This document shows, piece after piece, positions 16,023 to 23,667 of a DNA stretch of 64,000 bases (positions are counted from its first letter, which is position 1; the number at the start of each line of letters is the position of its first letter). The notes under the pieces were generated by a model. The model saw only the letters and a list, made by a program, of their open reading frames with translations. It ran no database searches and was not told where the DNA came from. Location of the stretch: the NCBI RefSeq assembly GCF_022758235.1, contig NZ_JALEBG010000003.1, forward strand, positions 124,001 to 188,000. Direction: 5' to 3'. Origin of the DNA: Pontibacter liquoris (GTDB taxonomy: Bacteria; Bacteroidota; Bacteroidia; Cytophagales; Hymenobacteraceae). Both the position numbers and the translations under genes were made by a program.

Positions 16023-17275
16023 TAGTCGTTAAATTGACGGAATATAACAGAGGTATTGTGGCCGCCAAATCCAAACGTATTGCTCAGGGCAATGGTCACT
16101 TCGCGCTCCTGGGCCTTGTTGAACGTAAAGTTCAGGCGTGGATCAAAGTTCTCATCGTCTGTGAAATGGTTGATGGTTGGTGGTACCACGTTGTTCTGGA
16201 TGGCCAGAATAGCGGCAATGGCTTCAATAGCACCGGCAGCACCCAGCAGGTGGCCGGTCATCGACTTGGTAGAGCTGATGTTCAGGTTGTAGGCATGCTC
16301 GCCAAATACCGTCTCGATCGCTTTTACCTCGCTGATATCGCCAAGCGGCGTAGAAGTGCCATGCACGTTAATGTAATCCACCTCTTCCGGTCTGATATTG
16401 GCATCGCGCAGCACGTTTTTCATCACGTTCAGGGCGCCCAGTCCTTCGGGGTGCGGGGCCGTAATATGGTAGGCGTCGGCAGACATGCCGGCACCAATTA
16501 TTTCGGCATAAATTTTTGCGCCGCGCGCTTTGGCATGCTCGTACTCCTCAATGATGAGGGCACCGGCGCCTTCGCCCAGCACAAAACCATCGCGGTCCAC
16601 GTCAAACGGACGGGAAGCCGTTTCCGGCGAATCGTTGCGCTCTGAAAGGGCTTTCAGGGCGTTAAAGCCTCCAATGCCGGCTTCCGTTACGGCAGCCTCC
16701 GAGCCCCCGCTCACCACCACATCGGCCATACCCAGGCGGATATAGTTGTAAGAGTCGATGATGGCGTTGGTAGCTGAAGCACAGGCGGATACGGTTACGA
16801 AGTTCGGGCCGCGGAAACCATACTTGATAGAGATCTGACCGGCACTGATGTCGGCGATCATCTTAGGGATAAAGAACGGGTTGAAGCGTGGGGTACCATC
16901 GCCGTTGGCGAAGTTCACGCATTCTTCCTGAAAAGTGCGAAGACCGCCGATGCCTGAGCCCCAGATCACGCCAATGCGGTCCGGGTCCAGGTTATCTTCC
17001 AGTAGCCGGGCATCTTTTACGGCCTCATCGGCCACCACCATGGCAAACTGCGTAAAAAGGTCCATTTTGCGGGCCTCTTTCCGGTCAAAATACTTTTCTG
17101 CATCATACCCTTTTACTTCACAGGCAAATTGGGTTTTAAATTTAGCAGCATCAAAGCGTGTAATAGGTGCAGCGCCACTCACGCCATTGACCAGCCCGTT
17201 CCAGTATTCTGAAACAGTATTGCCAATTGGCGTGAGTGCGCCAAGCCCAGTAACTACGACTCTCTTAAGCTCCAT
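16022..17275 (-). CDS. fabF: 3-oxoacyl-[ACP] synthase II
   Basis: The 417-residue product is a full-length KAS II. The catalytic Cys lies in TVSACASATNA, the two His residues in NVHGTSTPLGD and SMTGHLLGAAGAIEA, and the C-terminal gate loop is NTFGFGGHNTSVIF. It condenses malonyl-ACP with acyl-ACP in fatty-acid elongation in the cytoplasm. It sits 65 bp downstream of acpP and overlaps the start of rnc by one base, the common acpP-fabF-rnc operon of Bacteroidota. The start MELKRVVVTGLGALTPIG matches the family's normal N-terminus. Confidence 0.97.
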   Translation of the reverse strand: MELKRVVVTGLGALTPIGNTVSEYWNGLVNGVSGAAPITRFDAAKFKTQFACEVKGYDAEKYFDRKEARKMDLFTQFAMVVADEAVKDARLLEDNLDPDRIGVIWGSGIGGLRTFQEECVNFANGDGTPRFNPFFIPKMIADISAGQISIKYGFRGPNFVTVSACASATNAIIDSYNYIRLGMADVVVSGGSEAAVTEAGIGGFNALKALSERNDSPETASRPFDVDRDGFVLGEGAGALIIEEYEHAKARGAKIYAEIIGAGMSADAYHITAPHPEGLGALNVMKNVLRDANIRPEEVDYINVHGTSTPLGDISEVKAIETVFGEHAYNLNISSTKSMTGHLLGAAGAIEAIAAILAIQNNVVPPTINHFTDDENFDPRLNFTFNKAQEREVTIALSNTFGFGGHNTSVIFRQFND

Positions 17276-17340
17276 AAGCTGTTAGTAGAGGGGATAGACA
17301 GTAGATAATGTAATCTTTAACTTGAGATAAAGGCGGGATA

Positions 17341-17577
17341 TTATTTCGCGTGCTCTTCCAGGTAGCTCACTGCTTGCCCTACAGTAGAGATGTTTTCAGC
17401 TTGATCATCCGGAATAGATACGTTGAATTCTTTTTCGAATTCCATAATAAGCTCTACCGTATCCAATGAATCAGCGCCCAGGTCGTTTGTGAAACTCGCC
17501 TCTGGAGTAACCTCTGACTCTTCAACGCCCAGCTTATCGATGATGATAGCTTTTACTTTTTCTGCGATTTCTGACAT
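17341..17577 (-). CDS. acpP: Acyl carrier protein
   Basis: The 78-residue acidic four-helix protein has the phosphopantetheine site [12 protein letters not shown] with Ser37. It carries growing acyl chains as thioesters for fatty-acid synthesis and for lipid A and phospholipid acyl transfer. Length and composition are typical. It is the first gene of the acpP-fabF-rnc operon; the 550-bp gap upstream, shared with divergent pyk, must contain its promoter. Confidence 0.97.
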   Translation of the reverse strand: MSEIAEKVKAIIIDKLGVEESEVTPEASFTNDLGADSLDTVELIMEFEKEFNVSIPDDQAENISTVGQAVSYLEEHAK

Positions 17578-18129
17578 TTTTCTTATAGTTTATTAAAACA
17601 CTGTGCAAAGAAATATATTTCAGCAGACATTATCAAAAAAAATTACTCTATTCGTCTATTTGCAAAAGTTTTATACTTTGCCTGCTGTTTTGCATTTCCT
17701 GGTTCTTATTTTTGAAAACCTGAAACAAGGCTTCCAAAAACAGGCCACAGGAATACAGAGTACAATTACGACTTTCAGCAAAAGGAGTTGGTTTTGCTCG
17801 TAAAGGAACTTAAGTTAGCACAATTATTTTAACGCCTGCAGCAAAGCCCGGTGCAAAAAGCTGCAAAAGCAGGACCTGTGTTTAAAGCAGATAGCCAAAG
17901 GTGAGCTAAATATTTCTACCTTTGAGTACAACAGAGTGCCCGGCCGGCGTGGCTGCGCTGTCAAAAGCAGGCAACTGAAAAAGGAGCCGCCAGCCCCGGA
18001 AATAAACAAAGGCTGCTTCCGCTATAAATAAGGAAGCAGCACAAGCAGGCGCTGCAGCAAACAGCCCTGTATAGTAGCATACATTAGATCCGCATATACT
18101 TTAAGTTTAAGGAGAACCTGATTTTAGAC
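17578..18129. other. 552-bp gap between divergent acpP and pyk
   Basis: I find no convincing gene; short frames here have no family character and unusual composition. The gap should carry both promoters. A near-consensus box (TTTCTTTG, minus strand, about 17608-17615) precedes acpP. TATACTT motifs lie at about 17672 and 18094, and a purine-rich AAGGAG at about 18109 lies ahead of pyk. Confidence 0.6.
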
Positions 18130-19557
18130 ATGGAAATATCTTTTAACAACACCAAGATCCTGGCCACTGTAGGCCCTGCCAGTAATTCTTTTGAGCGCCT
18201 GCAGGCACTTGTAAAAGAAGGCGTGAACGCTTTCCGCCTTAATTTTTCGCACGGCGAATATTCCGAACATCTGGAAGTAATTAACCGCGTGCGCGATATC
18301 AACCGTCAGTTCAATACCAGCATTTGCCTGGTACAAGACCTGCAGGGACCAAAGATCAGGTTAGGAGATGTAGTAGGTGGTGGCGTAGAGATCAAGGAAG
18401 GGCAGCGCATCCAACTGGTGTGCGATGGCTCGGTGAGCACGCAAAACAGGCTTTCGACCATCTATGAAGGGCTGGCCAACGACGTGAACCCCGGCGATAT
18501 GATCCTGCTGGACGACGGAAAGCTCGAACTTAAAGTGATCTCTACCGACAAGCACATGACGGTAGAAGCGGAAGTTGTGTATGGCGGCATCGTGAAGCCC
18601 CGCAAAGGCATCAACCTGCCAGACTCGAATGTATCAGCTCCTTCGATGACGGAGAAAGATATTCAGGACCTGCACTTTGGCCTGGACAACGATGTGGAGT
18701 GGGTGGCCTTATCTTTTGTGCGCCGCTTGGAGGACATCAATGAGATCAAGCGCATCATTAAAGAGCGCGGCAAAGACACGCGCGTGATCGCCAAGATCGA
18801 AAAGCCTGAAGCCATCACTAATATTGATGAAATCATTGCCGCCACCGACGCTATTATGGTGGCCCGTGGCGACCTGGGCGTGGAAGTAGGCATGGAAAAA
18901 GTGCCTATGATCCAGAAAATGCTGGTAGAGAAAAGCAACAAGGCCGGCAAACCCGTAATTGTGGCTACCCAGATGATGGAAAGTATGATCGTGAACCCCC
19001 GCCCTACCCGCGCGGAGACCAACGACGTGGCCAACGCGGTGATTGACGGCGCGGATTGCCTGATGCTGAGTGCTGAGACCGCGGTAGGTGCCTACCCGAT
19101 CGAGACCATCCGCAGCATGAGCCTTACGATCCGAATGGTGGAAACAAACGCCGACATCTTTAACAAGTCGTATGTGCTTAACCCGCATTCCAACACGTTC
19201 TATAACGATAGCTTAGTGGCAAGCGCCTGCTACCTGGCCCGCGATACGAACGCGCACGCCATCATTGGCATGACCAAGTCCGGCTACACGGCGTTTCAGC
19301 TGGCCAAGCACCGCCCTAAATCTAATGTGTTTATTTTTACGGAAAACGAGCGGCTCTTAACCACCCTGAACCTGGTGTGGGGCGTACGTGGCTTCTACTA
19401 CAATAAGTTCGAGTCGACGGACGCCACTATCACCGACATCAAAGAAACGCTGCTGGAAGCCGGCTTCATCAAAAAAGGCGATGTGTTCATCAACACGGCC
19501 AGCATGCCGATGGGCGAGCAGAAGCGCACCAACATGATCAAGCTAAGTATAGCCTAA
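18130..19557 (+). CDS. pyk: Pyruvate kinase
   Basis: The 475-residue product has the full barrel with KILATVGPAS at the start, a B domain around residues 70-165, the ADP/Mg2+ region with the signature containing AKIEKPEAI and VARGDLGVEVG, then IVATQMMESM and DGADCLMLSAETAVGAYP, and a C-terminal regulatory domain. It converts phosphoenolpyruvate and ADP to pyruvate and ATP in glycolysis. The last residues, KLSIA, are encoded across an AAGTATA motif at 19545-19551. It is monocistronic with a strong terminator. Confidence 0.97.
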   Translation: MEISFNNTKILATVGPASNSFERLQALVKEGVNAFRLNFSHGEYSEHLEVINRVRDINRQFNTSICLVQDLQGPKIRLGDVVGGGVEIKEGQRIQLVCDGSVSTQNRLSTIYEGLANDVNPGDMILLDDGKLELKVISTDKHMTVEAEVVYGGIVKPRKGINLPDSNVSAPSMTEKDIQDLHFGLDNDVEWVALSFVRRLEDINEIKRIIKERGKDTRVIAKIEKPEAITNIDEIIAATDAIMVARGDLGVEVGMEKVPMIQKMLVEKSNKAGKPVIVATQMMESMIVNPRPTRAETNDVANAVIDGADCLMLSAETAVGAYPIETIRSMSLTIRMVETNADIFNKSYVLNPHSNTFYNDSLVASACYLARDTNAHAIIGMTKSGYTAFQLAKHRPKSNVFIFTENERLLTTLNLVWGVRGFYYNKFESTDATITDIKETLLEAGFIKKGDVFINTASMPMGEQKRTNMIKLSIA

Positions 19558-19571
19558 GTTTTATAACACAT

Positions 19572-19611
19572 AAAAAAAGCCCGGCGCGAGAAATCGTTCC
19601 GGGCTTTTTTT
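19572..19611 (+). terminator. Terminator of pyk
   Basis: A 13-bp stem AAAAAAAGCCCGG / CCGGGCTTTTTTT with a 14-nt loop, 15 bp past the stop, ending in a T-run. Confidence 0.9.
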
Positions 19612-19927
19612 ATGCCTGTAATGCCGGCTTTATCCTGCATGTCCGCAGCTGCCGCTACCAATACAGCGCCACAAGTATAGGTATAAGTATACCTGAAAGG
19701 ATACATGAGACTGCTTGCTCCTGAAAAAAGCTGCTATGCTTTGCTACAGCGCTGCTCCTGGTTTACTGCTTTCATACCTGGGTTGCTGCGCCATTTCGGC
19801 GGAACGGCACACGTATGAAGAAACGCCGGAAAGGGATAGTATTTCCTGTAGCCTGATTTTGAGAGGTATGTCTGGAGTGTCTGCCTTTCAGCGAGGATTT
19901 ATAAAGTATAACAGGCGCAAACACAAA

Positions 19928-19953
19928 AAGCCTTGTACAAAAGTACAAGGCTT
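19928..19953 (-). terminator. Terminator of rpsT
   Basis: An 11-bp stem AAGCCTTGTAC / GTACAAGGCTT with a 4-nt loop, followed on the minus strand by TTTTTGTGT, 21 bp past the rpsT stop. Confidence 0.85.
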
Positions 19954-19974
19954 CAGAGGTTATTCCGGCAAAAA

Positions 19975-20238
19975 TTAAGCAGCTACAGCCAGGCCGTTAA
20001 CAAATTTGGCAAGCTTCGATTTGTTGTTAGCAGCTTTGTTTTTGTGGATGATGTTTTTCTTAGCCAGGCGGTCAAGCATAGAAGATACCGTCTTGTACAG
20101 TTCTTGCGCCTCGGCTTGATCAGTTGTTCCCTTCAATCTCTTGATAAACGTACGAGTCGTTTTCGCCTGGTACTTGTTACGAAGACGTTTAGCGTTATTC
20201 GCTCTGATTCTCTTTAATGCCGACTTGTGGTTAGCCAT
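19975..20238 (-). CDS. rpsT: 30S ribosomal protein S20
   Basis: The 87-residue, very basic helical protein opens MANHKSALKRIRANNAKRLRN, the S20 signature, and has the C-terminal KNIIHKNKAANNKSKLAKFVN that packs on 16S rRNA. S20 binds early to the 5' domain and helix 44 of 16S rRNA. It has its own promoter (TTTG-N20-TATCTTTG) and terminator, so it is a monocistronic unit. Confidence 0.97.
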   Translation of the reverse strand: MANHKSALKRIRANNAKRLRNKYQAKTTRTFIKRLKGTTDQAEAQELYKTVSSMLDRLAKKNIIHKNKAANNKSKLAKFVNGLAVAA

Positions 20239-20785
20239 GTTATTTTATAATAATTATAAACCTTGGATTCTATTCCTGAATGAGTTTGCAAAGATAAAGG
20301 CTTTCCATTTAATTTCCAAAGCATGCTTCTGATAAAATCCTTAGAAATATTTCGGGCGTAAGGCCGGCAGCCACAGCGCTTTCGGCGTGCTGCCGGCTTG
20401 CGAACGCCCTGTAGCCACAAGCTAGCTTTCCCCGCTCCTGCCAGCGCAAACAAGTATGCCCGCTGCCATTCAAGCCCCCACAAGCCATACCTGCTACTTA
20501 TCATCCTCCTGCCCGCGTTATGGCCTGCCGCTGTGGCTGCCGCCAAAACCTGTGCTATACTTCGCTGGTTAGGCGGTAACAGTAAGCGGAAAATGAATGG
20601 ATTTACCTGTGGTATAATCCTGCATCAGAATGAAATTTTAAGCTCGCTTTAAATGTTTTATCTGCGTGAGCAGGTTGCTTCTTAACAGGAGAAAGTAGCT
20701 CCAAAATAATATCGGTATATATACGCCTCGGAATTGATTAAATTTGAACCGGTATCGTAAAAAGGATAAGTATAGCTTACATATC
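20239..20785. other. 547-bp gap between divergent rpsT and the YheT-type gene
   Basis: The rpsT promoter lies at 20289-20320. A G/C-rich block (about 20355-20560) has frames on both strands but no protein I recognise. One TATACTT motif is at about 20557 and one AAGTATA at about 20769. A TAAATTTG word at 20739-20746 may be the -7 box of the hydrolase gene. Confidence 0.55.
20289..20320 (-). promoter_or_regulatory. Consensus promoter of rpsT
   Basis: On the minus strand TTTG (20317-20320) is followed 20 bp later by TATCTTTG (20289-20296), matching both elements of the primary Bacteroidota promoter. The predicted leader before the rpsT ATG is about 45 nt. Confidence 0.85.
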
Positions 20786-21739
20786 ATGCCTCTTTTAGCA
20801 TCCAAATATAAACCACCTTTCTATTTATTTAACGGCCACCTGCAAACCATCATTCCCAGCCTGTTCAGGCAAGTGGAGGGAGTGCATTATGAGCGGGAAC
20901 GACTGCTTACACCCGACGATGATTTCCTGGATGTGGACTGGTCGCGGGTAGGCGCTAATGAGCTGGTGGTGCTCTCGCACGGGCTGGAAGGCGACTCGGG
21001 CCGCCCCTACATACAAGGCATGGTAAAAGCCTTTAATGAACATGGCGTAGACGCCATTGCCTGGAATTACCGCAGCTGCAGCGGCGAGCCCAACAAGCTG
21101 CTCCGCTCCTACCACCTGGGCGCTTCCGACGACCTGGACCTTGTGTTGCGCCATGCCCTGACAAGCGGCCACTACAACACGGTATACCTGGTTGGTTTTA
21201 GCGCTGGCGGCAATATTACCTTAAAATACCTCGGCGAAGCCCCAGACCAGGTGCCACCCCAGGTAGCAGGAGCTGTGGCCTTCTCGGTGCCTGTTGATCT
21301 GAAAACATCGGCCCAGCGCATTTCGAAAGTATATACGCAGCGGTTTCTGAAAACCCTTGGCGAAAAACTGGAGCAAAAGCGCCTGATGTATCCTGATGCG
21401 GTAGATATGAGCGACTACAGCGTGCTCTGGTCCTTCCCCGAATTTGACGACAAGTTCACAGCGCCGCTGCATGGCTTCAAAAACGCCGAAGATTACTATG
21501 CCTGCGTCAGCTGCAGGCAGTTTCTCCAAAACATTCAGGTGCCTACGCTGCTGGTAAATGCCAAAAACGATCCTTTTCTTTCGGAGCAGTGCTACCCGGT
21601 GCAGGAGGCACAGGCAAATCCTAACTTTTACCTGGAAGTACCGGAGGAAGGTGGCCACGTGGGTTTCCCTGAAGCCCTGATGAAGAACAGGTATTATTCC
21701 GAAGAACGCGCTGTGTCGTTTTTACTGGCAGGAGAATAA
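20786..21739 (+). CDS. YheT-type alpha/beta hydrolase
   Basis: From ATG 20786 the product has 317 residues, the usual YheT length. It opens with PFYLFNGHLQTIIPSLFR, the typical N-terminal motif of this family, then DVDWSR, LVVLSHGLEGDSGRPYIQGM (oxyanion region), the nucleophile elbow LVGFSAGGNITLKYLGE, the acid near NAKNDPFL and the His in EEGGHVGFPE. These serine hydrolases are predicted esterases of unclear physiological substrate and probably cytosolic. A TTG start at 20744 would add 14 residues without family support. A repeat island follows directly. Confidence 0.9.
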   Translation: MPLLASKYKPPFYLFNGHLQTIIPSLFRQVEGVHYERERLLTPDDDFLDVDWSRVGANELVVLSHGLEGDSGRPYIQGMVKAFNEHGVDAIAWNYRSCSGEPNKLLRSYHLGASDDLDLVLRHALTSGHYNTVYLVGFSAGGNITLKYLGEAPDQVPPQVAGAVAFSVPVDLKTSAQRISKVYTQRFLKTLGEKLEQKRLMYPDAVDMSDYSVLWSFPEFDDKFTAPLHGFKNAEDYYACVSCRQFLQNIQVPTLLVNAKNDPFLSEQCYPVQEAQANPNFYLEVPEEGGHVGFPEALMKNRYYSEERAVSFLLAGE

Positions 21740-21770
21740 CAGGGAGGGGTAAGTGCCGTTAGACTTATTT

Positions 21771-21993
21771 TATACTTTGTAAGAGGCTGTTTTCCCGACG
21801 TTCTGCTTTCAGTTATACTTACCATTCTTACTCAGTTTATACTTCTGCTATACTAGGTAGCACCTGTATTGCTCAGTTTTATACTTTAGTTATACTTGGT
21901 TGCTGCAGTTTGATGCTCCTTTATACTTCCGGCTATACTTACTAGCTACCGGTCTTCCTCAGTCTTATACTTGCATTGTTTCATCTTATACTT
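21771..21993 (+). repeat. Nine-copy TATACTT array, one strand
   Basis: Exact TATACTT starts at 21771, 21814, 21838, 21880, 21891, 21922, 21934, 21966 and 21987, all on the plus strand, plus a near match TATACTA at 21849. Spacings are 43, 24, 42, 11, 31, 12, 32 and 21 bp, near multiples of the DNA helical repeat. The spacer sequences differ, so this is not a simple tandem duplication. Confidence 0.9.
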
Positions 21994-22165
21994 TGCAGCG
22001 CTCCAAGCCCGCGGGGGCTCGTCCTTGCGTTTCGCGCTGCTTTCATTTCCTGCCCTCGTACCTCGGGCTGCCTCACTATCGTTCGCCACCGGAAATTCTC
22101 GAGGCGCTCAACCCAAGGACTGGGATCATCTTCGATAGCTACTGTCTATTACTATGCTAACCCCC

Positions 22166-22192
22166 TGTAGGGACAGGTCGCGACCTGTCCGC
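22166..22192. repeat. 20-bp palindrome repeat, copy 1
   Basis: The perfect palindrome GGACAGGTCGCGACCTGTCC (22171-22190) is flanked by TGTA-G and GC; the same 27 bases recur at 31900-31926. Past the shared core both copies have a small hairpin and then an ATGAA-CTTTA word. Confidence 0.95.
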
Positions 22193-22237
22193 GATGGCAG
22201 TTGCCATGAAACTTTAGCCTAAGTATAGCAATAGCCC

Positions 22238-22267
22238 AAGTCCCCCTTTGAAGGGGGTAGGGGGATG
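22238..22267 (+). repeat. 30-bp G/C-run repeat, copy 2
   Basis: Identical over 30 bases to the complement of 9759-9788. The hairpin core CCCCCTTTGAAGGGGG is followed by TAGGGGGATG. Confidence 0.85.
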
Positions 22268-22310
22268 TTCTTCTTTTACATAGACTAGACTGTTCATACT
22301 TCAGCAAACT

Positions 22311-22390
22311 ATCATTTCGAACAACGTGAGAAATCTGATATAGACGCATGAAGAAATTTCAACCAGATCTCTCCTTGCGTCGAGATGACA
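22311..22390. repeat. TTCGA-type imperfect inverted repeat
   Basis: The left arm (22311-22340, with ATTTCGAACAACGTGAGAAA) and the right arm (about 22363-22390, with CTCTCCTTGCGTCGAGATGA) are imperfect complements around a 20-nt centre. Elements of this general kind (ATTTCGA...GAGAAATCT) are, from memory, widely dispersed between genes in Bacteroidota genomes. Confidence 0.6.
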
Positions 22391-22460
22391 ACATGAAAGA
22401 GCGTGACACTTTTCGCAATAGCCCTAACTCACAAAGCTTACGCTTACCTGCAGCTATTAG

Positions 22461-22499
22461 AGACTCCCCTCCTTAAACAAGGAAGGGCCAGGGGGATGG
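22461..22499 (+). repeat. Degenerate G/C-run repeat
   Basis: CTCCCCTCC, a short centre, GGAAGGG and then AGGGGGATG follow the plan of the 30-bp repeat at 22238 with several changes. Confidence 0.45.
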
Positions 22500-22545
22500 A
22501 CCGGTCCTGTAACGTTTGTACTTGGCAAGGAAAGAGCCTCCTCTA

Positions 22546-23184
22546 CTACTTGAGCGGCACGTATACGACCTTTTTGGTATCAAAAAACTCCTCGTTGAAG
22601 TAGTTCTTCAGATCATATACTTCTGCGATCAGCCCGGATTCGGCAATCTCTTCGGCCAGGTCACCGCCTTTTAAATAATACAGGCCTTTATTGGACAGAT
22701 CGCTTCTTTTAAAACTATTAGCAATCCAGGGGTAGAAATTGGCCAAGCGGGTCACGGCGCGGCTCACCACAAAATCAAACTTCTCGCGCACCTGCTCGGC
22801 CCGCACCTGCGTGGCCGTTACATTGGGCAGGTGCAACTCGCGGGCAATTTCCTGCACCACGTGTATCTTTTTGCCGATCGAGTCGATAAGGTGAAACTTT
22901 ACCTCCGGAAACAGCACGGCCAGCGGCAAACCCGGCAAGCCGCCACCAGTGCCCACATCCAGCACCGCGGAATGCTGCGGAAAAGCTACCACCTTGGCTA
23001 TGCCCAGCGAATGCAGGATATGATGCACGCCGATCTGGTCCATGTCCTTGCGCGAGATCACGTTTATCTTCTGGTTCCACTCCTGGTACAAATCCCCCAT
23101 CTGCTCAAACTTCCGGAGCTGGTCTTCGGTGAGTTCCGGGAAATAACCGGACAGCAAGGTGTGGATTGCGGTGTTATGCGGCAT
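22546..23184 (-). CDS. rsmG: 16S rRNA (guanine(527)-N7)-methyltransferase
   Basis: The 212-residue product is a Rossmann-fold methyltransferase with the RsmG pattern: WNQKINVISRKD near residue 36, the AdoMet loop VLDVGTGGGLPGLPLAVLFP near residue 71, LIDSIGKKI (acidic end of the second strand) and FDFVVSRAV. It methylates G527 of 16S rRNA; loss is known to give low-level streptomycin resistance. It lies 61 bp downstream of a small membrane-protein gene on the same strand, probably co-transcribed. It ends at TAG 22546, facing the repeat island. Confidence 0.95.
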   Translation of the reverse strand: MPHNTAIHTLLSGYFPELTEDQLRKFEQMGDLYQEWNQKINVISRKDMDQIGVHHILHSLGIAKVVAFPQHSAVLDVGTGGGLPGLPLAVLFPEVKFHLIDSIGKKIHVVQEIARELHLPNVTATQVRAEQVREKFDFVVSRAVTRLANFYPWIANSFKRSDLSNKGLYYLKGGDLAEEIAESGLIAEVYDLKNYFNEEFFDTKKVVYVPLK

Positions 23185-23245
23185 GTGTTACGTTAGGAAA
23201 TTTAAGCGTTAAATTTAGAAAGTTAAAGCGGCATAACCTTATACA

Positions 23246-23464
23246 TCAGGCCACTACAAAGTATAAAACAACGGCAACAATTCCGACAACCGCTACTACG
23301 GCCAGGGCCATCAGCAGGTCGAAGAGCAGCACCAGGCCCGCATTTTTATACTTGCCTTCATACTTCTGCTGCAACTCGCGCTCTACCAGCGTTGGGTTGC
23401 GCAAGCGCAGGTATAAATAGCGCCTTCCTATTCCTTCAAGTATGGCATCGGCTCTGGCAGGCAT
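23246..23464 (-). CDS. Small single-pass membrane protein (72 aa)
   Basis: I do not recognise a named family. The 72-residue product has a basic, soluble N-terminus with two Arg/Glu-rich segments (GIGRRYLYLRLRNPTLVERELQ region) and one strong hydrophobic segment near the C-terminus (LLFDLLMALAVVAVVGIVAVVLYFVVA region), so a tail-anchored inner-membrane topology is likely. A TACTTTTG box lies 60 bp upstream, and rsmG follows after 61 bp. Codon use and the membrane segment support a real gene; function unknown. Confidence 0.72.
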   Translation of the reverse strand: MPARADAILEGIGRRYLYLRLRNPTLVERELQQKYEGKYKNAGLVLLFDLLMALAVVAVVGIVAVVLYFVVA

Positions 23465-23524
23465 CTTATTATTACACTTAATCAGGAAAAGTATGGTGTC
23501 TTACTACTTGTGTCTTTATGGCTG

Positions 23525-23532
23525 CAAAAGTA
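23525..23532 (-). promoter_or_regulatory. -7 box (TACTTTTG) for the membrane protein-rsmG unit
   Basis: Minus-strand TACTTTTG matches TAnnTTTG. It overlaps an AAGTATA motif (AAAAGTATA on plus). A TTTG word lies about 22 bp upstream (23555-23558). Confidence 0.5.
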
Positions 23533-23563
23533 TAAAATAAGTCCGGGATGTGTGCAAAAGAAC

Positions 23564-23597
23564 GAAGCCCCAGCTGCACAAAGGCAACAGGGGCTTC
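23564..23597 (-). terminator. Possible terminator of the sigma factor gene
   Basis: An 8-bp stem GAAGCCCC / GGGGCTTC with an 18-nt loop, about 70 bp past the sigma gene stop; on the minus strand it is followed by GTTCTTTTGC. The long loop and weak T-run make it uncertain. Confidence 0.4.
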
Positions 23598-23667
23598 TAA
23601 CGTAATCAATATAATCAACCTTAATTCAATACTTTTTTAGTCTTTCTGCTGATACAACAAGCAACAA

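Larger units (their letters stand above)
19558..19974. other. 417-bp gap between convergent pyk and rpsT
   Basis: It holds the pyk terminator, the rpsT terminator and between them no gene I can support. A plus-strand frame at 19715-19978 runs through the rpsT terminator and into rpsT and is probably spurious. Three AAGTATA motifs cluster at 19673-19692 and 19906, one inside the inverted repeat AGGTATA-AG-TATACCT (19679-19694). Confidence 0.65.
21740..22545. other. 806-bp gene-free repeat island
   Basis: No gene can be supported here. In order it holds a nine-copy TATACTT array (21771-21993), an unexplained G/C-rich block (21994-22160), a 20-bp palindrome repeat (22166-22192), the 30-bp G/C-run repeat (22238-22267), a TTCGA-type inverted repeat (22311-22390) and a degenerate G/C-run copy (22461-22499). 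It separates the convergent YheT-type gene and rsmG. Confidence 0.85.

Noticed and set aside
19715..19978. An 87-codon plus-strand frame between pyk and rpsT
   Set aside because: It runs through the rpsT terminator and ends at the rpsT stop; no recognisable protein.
21900..22170. Short plus-strand frames in the repeat island
   Set aside because: They begin inside the TATACTT array and have no family character; the region is better explained by repeats.
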